A stretch of 64,000 nucleotides of DNA from Bullera alba (Eukaryota; Basidiomycota; Tremellomycetes; Tremellales; Bulleraceae): the NCBI GenBank assembly GCA_001600095.1, contig BCIX01000004.1, positions 190,586 through 254,585 of the forward strand. Direction: 5' to 3'. The position numbers were made by a program, and so were the translations under genes. The notes under the pieces were generated by a model. The model made no database searches, had not been told where the DNA came from, and worked only from the letters and a program-made list of their open reading frames with translations. Position 1 is the stretch's first letter. Every line of letters starts with the position of its first letter. Of the stretch, positions 1-9,403 are shown one piece after another.

Positions 1-328
1 GCCCCATCGTATGAGTTCGGGCATCAGCTGATTCGCACACGTAGTGGACCCATTCGAACACCACTCCTCATGGACTTCCTCAACACCCCTGAAAAGCTGA
101 ACAGGCGAATGATCCACAACCCCATGGGCCGATTCGGCGAGGCCGTCGAGCAGGCCAAGGCGGTCGTGTTCTGTGGGTCCGCCCTGAGACCAACAGAGTT
201 GGATGCTGATTGCTGGTGTAGTGGCATCAGACGACTCGTCTTATATCAACGGAACGGACTTCCTCGTCGACGGCGGTCTTCACGCGTGCTACGTCGTGAG
301 TACAACCAGGCGTGGACCATGGCGGTAG
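1..328 (+). CDS. Short-chain dehydrogenase/reductase, C-terminal part (5' end outside window)
   Basis: This is the last part of an NAD(P)-dependent SDR-family oxidoreductase. Inferred exons are 1-8, 45-172 and 222-328. Joining them gives the signature after the Rossmann core, A-P-S-G-P-I-R-T-P, and then the family's closing block V-V-F-L-A-S-D-D-S-S-Y-I-N-G with D-F-L-V-D-G-G. That block forms the oligomer interface and cofactor-side wall in this family. Both introns have clean donors (gtatga, gtgggt) and tag acceptors, and both restore frame exactly. The first intron is only 36 bp, which is very short. The stop at 326-328 follows a short tail. The catalytic Ser-Tyr-Lys residues lie upstream of the window, so substrate and exact subfamily cannot be assigned. 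Confidence 0.8.
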
Positions 329-791
329 CATTTGATGAAGGCTGACAACGAACCTAGACGTCGGAGAAGGAGCAGATTGCGTCTCCACCAACCGGTCTCC
401 TAGGCGCTTGAGGTGGATAGGAAGTACCTGTCTGCCTAATGCCCAGTATCCGATATCCCCGTAGCCATTCATCACATGCATATATCACCACCTGCGTTGG
501 GCCAGATGTGTGGGCAGCAAAAGGCTCCTAGTCTGATTTGCTTCCGGCGGAAACCGGCAATAGGCGAATCCCAAAATTCCATCGATGTCCTCTCTCCTAG
601 CCTGTCTATTCTTGACTGTTTGGCTCTGTCTACTCTGTTCTCTAGTCTATCTCCGAGCTCTCGGTACCACCGGCAAGATACTGTCTCGATACCTCTACGT
701 TGTCCTCCTTCTCGCCGTTCACTTGTGTTCAGCGAACCAGATTATTTTGTCGAAAGAGCAGCATCAACCCTTCAATCACTCGACCACCATC
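329..791. other. Intergenic region upstream of HEM12
   Basis: No gene is supported here. It should hold the 3' end of the dehydrogenase transcript and the HEM12 promoter. From 585 the HEM12 frame stays open upstream of the chosen start, with an in-frame ATG at 585. See the findings. Confidence 0.5.
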
Positions 792-2105
792 ATGTCCGCA
801 CAATCGCATCTCGGGAGTATCCCCTTACCGGACCCATCGACGTTCACCATCCCCACGCTTAAGGGCGCCGAAGACTGGAAAGAGGTCGAGGCTGCTTTCC
901 CGCCATTGAAGAACGATCTGCTGTTGCGGGCTGCCAGAGGGGAAGAAACGCCTCGTGCGCCGGTATGGGTTATGAGGCAAGCAGGGAGGTATCTCCCCGG
1001 TGAGTCGGGCTATGCGGTTTGCAGCCTGGTTGAGCCATGACTCACATAGAAATGATGTCTAGAATTCCTGGCTGTTCGAAAGGACCACTCGTTCTTTGAA
1101 TGCTGTCAAACACCCTCGATAGCTTCAGCATTGACACTCCAGCCGATCGACAGGTATCCCCGCCTCGATGCCTCGATCATTTTCTGCGACATTCTCGTCA
1201 TTCCACAAGCGCTCGGCATGGTGGTCACCATGGAACCAAGCAAAGGACCGGTACTGCCCGAACCGCTCGTGGATCCATCGCACATTTCTCGATTGAAAAC
1301 CCACGTGGACGTGGACAAAGAGCTGGGATACCTCTTCGAAGCGCTAAAGCTCACGAGGCAGGGTCTGGATGGGAGAGTGCCCCTGATTGGATTTGTGGGT
1401 GCGCCATGGACGTTGATGGCGTATATGATTGAGGGGGGCGGGAGCAAGACGTTTGAAAAGGCAAAAGGATGGCTGTACAAGTATCCCGAGGACAGTCAGA
1501 GATTGTTGATGCGAGTGGCGGATGTGTGCGCGGATCTCCTTATCGGACAGGTGCTCGCAGGAGCTCAGGTCAGTCAGGCCAGTCGACACGAAAAGACCCG
1601 GCGCTGACGTTGGACTTTTGGGTAGATGCTACAAGTGTTCGACTCTTGGGCGGGAGAGCTCACCCCACATCAATTCCAGCAATTCTCCCTTCCGTCCCTA
1701 TTGCACATCTCGCACAAGGTCCACCACGTGCTGAAACAGCTCAACCACCCAGACGTCGCCATCACCCTCTTCGCAAAGGGCGCACACTCGCCCTCGTCCT
1801 TGAAGCTCCTCTCGGACCCAAGCGTGACGGGCTACGCGACCATTGGCCTCGATTGGCAATTGGATCCCGTGGAGGTCCGCGAGTTGGTCGGCGACAAGGT
1901 CAACCTCCAAGGCAACTTTGACCCAGTGGTGCTGTACGGCGGGAGGGAAGGTATCGAGCGGGAGATTGAGCGTGTGAGCAAGAGGTTCAAGGAGGCAAGA
2001 GGGGGCTGGATCGCCAATCTCGGACATGGTATTACGCCAAATGTCAAGCCGGAGGATATGGGCTGGTTCTTGGAATGCGTGCACAAGTACTCTCAGCGAG
2101 ACTGA
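792..2105 (+). CDS. HEM12: Uroporphyrinogen decarboxylase
   Basis: Catalyses the four-step decarboxylation of uroporphyrinogen III to coproporphyrinogen III in haem synthesis, normally in the cytosol. Exons 792-999, 1063-1568 and 1626-2105 give 397 aa, close to the family's length. The first family signature, [13 protein letters not shown], sits near residue 55 and contains the substrate-binding arginines. [12 protein letters not shown] lies mid-protein, and the C-terminal G-N-F-D-P and L-G-H-G-I blocks are present. Both introns have canonical donors (gtgagt, gtcagt) and tag acceptors. The start at 792 was chosen because it gives a normal UROD N-terminus. An in-frame ATG at 585 would add 69 mostly hydrophobic residues, which is not typical of this enzyme. 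Confidence 0.96.
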
Positions 2106-2342
2106 CGGTCCCAGCTGTGAGGGCAGTCGTCGGGGCGACGGGACATTTCTTGTGAGGAAGGTCGCGGAGAGGCAGAGCTGTGGTCCTCGAAGGCTCCCAG
2201 GGTGTGAGATGTATATACTATGCATAGCCGATAATGCAACACTTCTCCAACATGATCGACACCTCTATCCTCAATGAAATACTCTCATGGCCCGGATCGA
2301 ATGTCGGTCGCTCCCCCGCTCTGCGAAACGTCAGCGATCACG

Positions 2343-2908
2343 TCAATCCCCCAACATCAGACCCACCATGATAGCCTCAATCTCCCTTTCCGACATCTCC
2401 TTCGGTGTCCACAGGTAACTAGGTGCCTCCCAGAAGTTCTCAAAGTCTGCGGGTTTGCTAGACTTTTCCAATAAACCTGATCCGCTACTACCGCTACTGC
2501 TGTTGCCGCTCTTCTTTCTATCGCCACTTCCATTGTCCGCTACTTTGTGTCAGCGCCTCAATCCCGAGACTCTCCCTCGATCTGTGGACCCGACATAGAC
2601 TCACCGGGCGTCTGGCCTTGAGCGGATTGACTCGTCGACTGGCCCTTTGGCGTGGACGAAGGTGATTCTGGACCTGCCGAAGTGGATTGCTTCTTCGCTA
2701 GGAACGATTGGAAGTTATCCACCACATCCTGCGGTGCTGCGGGATGAGGGGCCGGTGCGTGGGGTTCTAATCGAACGGGGTGAGCTTGATGGGACGAGGG
2801 GCCGGCTAATGACTCACCGTGTTCGAGCTTTGAGCGCTGACCGAGGAATTTGATCATGGGCTGGTAAGTCGTTGCGTGCTTGGCGCGCAGCAGTCTTGAC
2901 GGTAGCAT
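2343..2908 (-). CDS. KGD4: Alpha-ketoglutarate dehydrogenase subunit 4 / mS36-like protein
   Basis: Small mitochondrial protein of the Kgd4/Ymr31 (MRPS36) family, which anchors E3 in the 2-oxoglutarate dehydrogenase complex. Exons (minus strand) are 2818-2908, 2605-2766 and 2343-2539, giving 149 aa. The N-terminus is short and basic and is followed by M-I-K-F-L-G-Q-R, the family hallmark. The middle is low-complexity and rich in Ser, Gly and Pro. The C-terminus, W-T-P-K-E-M-S-E-R-E-I-E-A-I, matches the conserved end that docks to the partner subunit. The first intron is 51 bp and in frame, so an unspliced reading also stays open. The second intron is 65 bp. Exon 3 recovers the conserved C-terminus only when spliced, which supports the model. 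Confidence 0.85.
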
Positions 2909-3384
2909 CGTGCGAGTCGGAGTGGAAGCTCAAGGATAGAGGAGAGGTTGGTGAGTGAAGTAGAGTAGAGTATAGCGATGAGCTCTTCGTTCCGCATCCA
3001 GTCGAACGAAAACAGCCGATGACGGAGACGGAGGGATGGGATTTGGATTTTTGTAATAAAGAGCGGTTCAGGCCTAATGCCAATTAGGATCTCTTTTGTA
3101 ATGACTGTCGCGGCGGTCGCCGATATTCCCGAAACTGGGCCCAAATTTCAATTGCACTCAACCACTGGCGATCACGCTGAGCGGGTTCAAGGCTGTTCAA
3201 GGTGATCATCTTGTTGTGATTCAAGTGTACACTACTCGTCTCTACAACACCGACCACAGAACGTCCAGCTGCAAGTAGCAGACCAGCGAATTTTCTCCGC
3301 TACACTCGCCCTAACCCACTCCGACACCAATCTGTCCCGGCGAGGAAAACTGCGATCTTCATCAAGCGATAGTCTCGAGCGACC
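2909..3384. other. Divergent promoter region between KGD4 and the 3385 gene
   Basis: No gene seen. The two flanking genes point away from each other, so this about 475-bp gap should carry both promoters. I see no clear TATA box. Confidence 0.5.
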
Positions 3385-4210
3385 ATGTTCCCCACGTCAA
3401 TAGCGTCTTCGTCCGTGGTGAAGATTCCAAAGAAGATTGCCGGTCCAGCACACCTACCCCGTCTGCTGGCTCTACTGCCCAAAGGCGGTCGAAGGCAACT
3501 TGTTCAACCGCTAAACTCGCCCCCTGGAGTGTTTTACCTCGTCACCCGCTCGAGGCTGAAGTTTACGACGGTCGAGCCCAAGCCCGTAGACCCGGCCAAG
3601 GCAGCGGCGGCGACGGCGGCGGCTGCAGTGGCGGATCAGCCGAAGGAGACGTTGGAGACGGGAGCAGCGGGTAGTTCGGCGCCGGGAGTGGTGAGAAGAC
3701 CTAGTAATCCATTAGAGGGGGGCACGGTGCAAGCCCATGGAAAGGCTTGGGGAATGTTGTTCAGGAATGGTGAGTACGAGCGGAGCTGTCGGGCGATCAG
3801 ACTGGCAGTATCCTGGCGGAGGTGTCATAAGTGGTATCCCACTTTCCCCACATCCACCGTTGTTTGCGTCCCAAACATCAAAGCCTACCCGCTTGGACAA
3901 GGCTGACCACCCTGTAGGCAAATTCGCGCGAAACGAGCGCGGGTCAATAGCAGACCCCGAGATCAAAGGCGGTTTGAAAAACGGTTGGATAGCACTCAAC
4001 CAGCACGCCCTGGACCCCAAGACCCAAGCCGCAATAAAGGCCTGGCAATCTGCAGCAGAGGAGATCGAGGCGACGCAGGCCGAACGCGCGAGTCAGCTCA
4101 AGAAGCGGTTCAGGAGAGAACGCAAAGTGGCAGTCAAGGAGCGCCAGCGGATCGAGGAAGTCAAGGCGGAGAACAGGAAGGAGATGGTCAAGGTCAAGGT
4201 GCTGTATTAG
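3385..4210 (+). CDS. Unrecognised basic protein, possibly mitochondrial
   Basis: Two exons, 3385-3769 and 3918-4210, give 225 aa across a 148-bp intron (gtgagt...tgtag). The splice joins R-N to G-K-F-A-R-N in frame. The first 60 residues are basic, hydroxylated and free of acidic residues (several K/R, only S/T otherwise), as in a mitochondrial presequence. An Ala-rich spacer follows at about residues 70-95. The last 70 residues form a strongly charged K/R/E helix, likely coiled coil. The motif W-G-M-L-F-R-N-G-K around residue 125 looks conserved but I cannot place it. A fungal mitoribosomal protein is one possibility, judged only from presequence and charge. It is divergent from mitochondrial KGD4. 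Confidence 0.65.
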
Positions 4211-4516
4211 GGGGAGAGGGGCGGTTTCAGGGAGAGATGTCTACCTGTTTGAGAAGAGTCTCCGCGATGGGTCATCCGATACGGGCATGGCAGCCTCGAT
4301 GCACTTGTACGAATCAGTGCTAAGAAGCTGAACACGCTGAGGTTGAAATCACTTGGGCATCGGGATACATATGGTATGGCACATGGCACACACTGATTGA
4401 CTATGAGCGTAGCAATGATATTCTAGACTGTTCTTACAGTGGCAGTAGCAGCAATTCGACACACAATACAGCGACACAGCCGAAACCCCCCTCGTTCCCA
4501 ACTCCTACCGACCCAC

Positions 4517-7500
4517 TCAGAACGGCTGTTGCGGGACTAGGGGCAACTTGCCCGCAAAGCGGAATCGGCTGAGCGAAGACGGTCCCGCGGGCATATGTGA
4601 CGACAGGGGCGATGGCGCCGGGGCCGACCTCTTCTCTGGGGACTTTGACGCCGAGCGCTTGGTCACCACCTCGGGGGTGTACTTCCGAGAGGCATTTGTT
4701 GCTGCAAAGGGAGACTCTGCTTCGGCCATCTTTGATGACTTGATCACATTGACGGGTTTGGGAGTGAGAACGCTCTTGGCGGCGGCACCGGCGCCGGCGG
4801 TGGGCCTCATCGTTGTCAGATGGGGAAAGCTGGCGGGAGGCCTAGGCGTGTCGCGTTTGATTCTTGTCGAGCCAGGAGGTGGGAATGCCTAGTAGCACGG
4901 CCGCTCAGTTCACGATCATTGTAATCGATCAAAGAAGCCAAAGTGGCGCACTCACATGCTCTTTGAAGCCAAACTTCAATTGCCATCCTTTGGCAACAGT
5001 CTTTGCCTGCTCTGCCCGTGCTCTTGACGCTTCATCCACCTCGTCTTCCACGACAACAGGCCCTTCATTCTCACTCTTGTCGCGGCCTTTATCCACTCTA
5101 CCTCTCGAGCCCTTCCGCTTGGTCGTCTCGAGAGATGGGGTGACGATTTCATCTTCGTCGATGCTATCGCTCGACAAGTCCCGTGTACCGCATAACCTCC
5201 TCAAGTCCACCGGCGTGCCGCTGCTACTTCGCGATGGCCCGTCCACCTTGCTCGTTGTCCGGGCGAAGGGCGAAGAATCAGGAACCAACACCGAGCTGAG
5301 CCTGAACATGGTCCTGGCGGGCGTCTTTGACGACAGCTCCGGTCCGTCCCGCACTCCGGGGGCCGGCTGGCTGCTGCTCCCCGGGGCCATCTGTGACGAT
5401 GGCGCGACGAGGAATGGCTCCGAGTGAGTCCTCGGCGGCTTCGAAGGGGAGATTGTCGGAGACAGCTTTTGTCGCTTGATCCGGGGCGGAGGTGAGAACA
5501 CGTCGTAGCTGTCCGCTAACTCGTTCACAGGCGAAGACACGGGACTTGACAGTCGTGGTTCCGCAGGAGATGTAAAGACGTAGGTATCGATCTCGAGCTT
5601 GGCTTGAGGCGAGTCCTTGGGCGATCTGACCGGTGGTGAGGGCGATTGGAAGTGGTCAGGGGACGACTGAGGTCGTTTCGACGGACCACCTTGGCTTTGG
5701 GATTCCACCTCTGGCCCTTCTTCATCGGAATGCTCCCAGACCATCTTTTCAGCCTCCATCCTGGCCGCCTCGTCCAATTGCTGCCTCGCGGTCTGTTTCC
5801 GTCCGGAGAAGAACTTGCTCTTGTTGACGGCGGCAGGTGTCCTTTCTGCTTCCTCGTCTCGAGAGGTCTGCCTCTGATACAATCTCTGTTCAGACAGGGT
5901 GGAGGGCCCTGATGTCATGACGCCCAGCTTCTTCGGTAACAGCTCCGAGGCACGCTTTGTACCTGCAAGTAAGGTGAGCTTGAGTCCAAAATGCCTCGAT
6001 ATCCACTTACGAGACACAAACGCGTCCATGGGTCCCGCCACGACGTTTGTGACGTTCGGTTTCGAGGTCTCCCGTAAGAAGCGCTACGTCTGTATGAGCA
6101 TGTATACCCCAGTGAATGGATATATGTCTCACCCTGGTGGGCGATGATATCGCTCGGGTGACAACGGGTCTGCTGCCTGGCTTGTAGTCTGGCCATTGGT
6201 CTTCGATCGGTAATCCCGTCTCTGGGTGCAGATCTCCGCTCGCAATCCCCTGTGCGGTCGCCTCTTCCATATCACTGATGGTATGATCAGTGGTGAACTT
6301 GATACAGGACGCTGTACTCACAGCCCGATCCACTTTTCATCTTCACTCTGCAGACCCTCCTCCGGGAAATCGCATAGAGGGACTAGCTTCTTCAGAGCAG
6401 GGTCAAAGACACGTTGGTGGATGAATGCCAGTTCTGCTTGAGCAAAGTCCGCAGGGTAGTTTGGGGGTATGACATGATTGCCCTCCAGCCTTAGCGATTG
6501 CAATATCTGCTTTGTGTCAGCTTAGAACCATGGAGAATCACAAGATCGCGGCAGCTGGACTCACCTTCTCTACCGTCTTGAAGCGCCTCAGCATCCGGTG
6601 CGCGGTCTTGATTCCTATGCCCGAGATCGAGGGCAGATAGTCGCATCCCGAAAGCATCTAATGCAAATCAGCAATAACTCGTGATCGCTGAGAGTGTACT
6701 CACGGCCATACGCCTGAAGTGAAGGTCTGACCATCCGTGCATTGGGAACTCGCTGATAGTCGCAAGTCTATCCCTGTTTATGGAGATACATTGGCCATTT
6801 CCATCCAGCTTGAACAGGATCTTAAGGTCTTGGTCAGCCTTGGTCAAGACTACACGGCGGATCACATACCTGCTGACACCCAAAGACCAGTAGGTCGGAA
6901 TCCTCAGTGATAATACCATCGACATAGCCCTCCCTCTCCAGGAAACACAATTGAGCATCTGCTTCGTACGGTGCGACCACGTAGTCTACGTTCTCCGCTC
7001 TCAGTGCCTATGTCGGATCGGTCAGTGCAGTTAAATAAACGGATGAGGCGGCTACAATTCACCTTGATGAGCTGGTATGCCATCTCCGGAGTAATGTCCA
7101 GGCATTTCGTGTAGCACTCTCGGGCCTCTTTCAGCCGTCCCTGCGATTCTAGGGACTGCGCTTTGGCGAGATGATCCGCTCTTGACCTGATCAAGGGTGT
7201 CAGCATGGTGCTATGCGTCAGAGACGGGAGTATGCATGCTTACTTTGCTCTAGACACCTCGGTGCCCTTCTTCGCGGGGAGGGGACCGCCATCGAAGACG
7301 ATGTACGGGGTGATGCCGAAATGGCGTAGCAGTCGGACGCGGTGCATGGCATAGTCGACGAATCTGACATTGGCTCAGCTTTGCGGTCCTGATTCCGGGG
7401 AACTATCCAGCTGACGCTCACTTTGTAGTCTTTTGGCCTTTTACTATTGCCTCTGCACATCCGAAAGCGCCTTTATGTAGCCAGACATATGCCTGTGGCG

Positions 7501-7684
7501 AGATTAGTCTTCGAAATCTCGCCACACCCCGCTGCACTCACGTCGACTGCCAGTCTAAGCGGAGTGTCAGCTTGAAAGTTTAAGATATAAGCGTCAGCTC
7601 GACATACCTCTTTCCTTTGAAGTTTGAGATATGATCATTCTCCTGGATCTCCTTGAGCATCGGCAGAAGGCCGGAGATACCCAT
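4517..7684 (-). CDS. EXO1: Exonuclease 1 (5'-3' exonuclease / flap nuclease)
   Basis: Rad2/XPG-family nuclease for mismatch repair and DNA-end resection in the nucleus. Start at 7684 gives M-G-I-S-G-L-L-P, the invariant N-terminus. About 12 short introns interrupt the gene and the product is roughly 830 aa. The N-terminal nuclease domain shows A-V-D-A-Y, V-F-D-G-G, Y-E-A-D-A-Q and E-D-S-D-L-L, which are the acidic metal ligands. The H2TH segment is [13 protein letters not shown]. The long C-terminal part is disordered, rich in S, P and E, and carries N-K-S-K-F-F (about 5808-5822), matching the MLH1-interacting S-K-F-F type motif known in yeast Exo1. The last intron is 4889-4965. The 48-bp intron after V-S-R is a multiple of three, so its retention would keep the frame open. 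One long exon encodes the tail. Confidence 0.93.
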
Positions 7685-8120
7685 GACGCCGAACGATCGT
7701 TAGTTGAGGAGGACGGTTCGTGGTGCGTACAAGGACGCGTCGGCTTCTTTCTGTCGATCGGTGGGAGCGCCTTGTAATCCTCCCTGTACCCTTCTTCCGG
7801 TCATACGACTGCTGCTGGAGCCATTCCCATTCGCGGCGGTCAGACTGAGCGAGAGGATGGTCGAGTGTCGACGCGATGCAAAGATGAAAGAGGATTGAGA
7901 AATGAAGAGGTGATCAGTTGGGAACATGAAAATAAAGCGCGTCGGGTGACGAGTCAAGGTAGGGTTTACGTAAAGCTACTTTGGGTGGTGCAGATGAGGG
8001 TGTATGCCTTGCATTGTGGACTGTGGGTGTCTCCTGGATATGCATAGTGCTGGGTACAACGAGAATGAGTACATATACGGTGGTCGATCTGAGCTCGAAA
8101 GATGCAATTCCCCGACGTTC
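7685..8120. other. Region between EXO1 and the hydrolase gene
   Basis: EXO1 starts at 7684 and the upstream gene ends at 8121, both on the minus strand, so this 436-bp stretch holds the EXO1 promoter and the hydrolase 3' end. An ORF on the minus strand at 7700-7957 has no recognisable similarity and is not called. Confidence 0.45.
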
Positions 8121-8912
8121 TTAGTAGCCACACCGATCCATCCATCTCTCCACCTCCTACGCATATAGGCTTCAGCATTCTGCTCAAAGGGGTAGGCTGT
8201 GACTCACGACTCTACTCTTCTCCCCTCTTGGACCATCCACTAGCTCCTCCACGCTGACCCCCTTTCCACCTCTGCCCACGCCCGCCTCAGCGGCCTTGAC
8301 CACCCGATTCGTCGATTGCAAAGTCGCCAAATTGGCCTTTTCCGCTATGACCAGGATGGGGAAATGAGGTTCATAGTTGAACACGGGCCACTCCCAGCTG
8401 CCCCCACCAGCGCCCTTCTCGTTTCTCGGATCGGCATCGGGAGGGGGGTTGACCATGACCAGTCCACTGGCTGGATTATCCCCGATATAGCTCTGTGTCA
8501 ATAAACACCCCATGCCCTCGGCCACAATCACCGGCGGGAAGGGTATAGCCAACAGCCGGATCTCCGTGGCTAGCGCCCCAACCATCATGGCGAACGGCTG
8601 CGGGGAGTATGGCGGAGGTTGGATGTCGATTTCAATCGCTGTATAACCTTTCTCGGCGAACATCCCACTCCAGTCCGCCCATGTGGCCGCATTCTCCTCT
8701 TGCTCAGCTGCGCTTAGTCCTGGAGATCTGACGAAGATTATGGGTGTTGGAGATTCCCGGGTGGCTGCGGGTGAAGGACGCCTTTGGATCCGTCGGGTAC
8801 ATAGTGCTGGTTCACCACCGGCGGACGAGAATGAGCGCGTGGTGAGGCCGAAGAGCGAGACGGTGGATGGGAACCTGAATTGCAGGAACAACCTGGGTTT
8901 GAAGGACGCCAT
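8121..8912 (-). CDS. Alpha/beta-hydrolase-like protein, probably mitochondrial
   Basis: Exons 8208-8912 and 8157-adjacent 8121-8156 (51-bp intron 8157-8207) give 246 aa. The N-terminus (first 30 residues, K, R, F, S, T, no acids) looks like a mitochondrial presequence, ending near R-S-F-S-S-A. The fold cues are I-I-F-V-R-S-P-G (strand plus oxyanion loop), a helix G-Y-T-A-I-E-I-D, then V-I-V-A-E-G-M-G-C-L. In that last motif the usual nucleophile elbow G-x-S-x-G reads A-E-G-M-G, so the catalytic Ser is replaced. F-P-I-L-V-I-A-E follows. The short last exon ends V-E-V-E-R-W-M-D-R-C-G-Y. The missing serine suggests a non-catalytic or unusual member. Substrate is unknown. Confidence 0.7.
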
Positions 8913-9403
8913 GACAGTGAGCTTGAGTGATTCCTGGGTGGGATACGTCGGGCGACACAGAGTGTTGTGGGTCAGTCCTGGTCAGTCACAGTCTTGTTGT
9001 CAGACGAACCTCGACCTCTCGAAGTATGAAGCTGCTGACGTCATGCCTATTGCCACGTGGCTACCACCGTGAGAGTGCTACTTCTCACCCACACCATCCT
9101 GCAGTTGCACCACTTTGCTCATGCAGCGCTGTGAGTCTCAAGCAAACGATGAACGCATGCGACCGTTCTGACATTAGGTCAGCAATGCACCTGTTGGATC
9201 TCTCAAACTAGGCAGAGCCTCTTATCGGACTGAAGCTTCTCTGATATCGAAGCTGAGAGAGCCATTACATAAGATCTGTGTTATACAGTGCATGGACGCA
9301 TGGTCATACTGCTTGTACATATCTCACCGGGTCATCTCTTCTCGTTCCTCATCGGCGGAATGGTGGCATCAAGCCAACCACCCCTACTCCCTCTCTCACT
9401 TCC
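8913..9403. other. Gene-free stretch
   Basis: No coding region, RNA gene or repeat recognised. It separates the promoter side of the hydrolase gene from the 3' end of the Ala/Gly-rich secreted protein gene. Confidence 0.5.

Noticed and set aside
7700..7957. Separate small gene upstream of EXO1
   Set aside because: No similarity, unfavourable composition, lies in the expected EXO1 leader.
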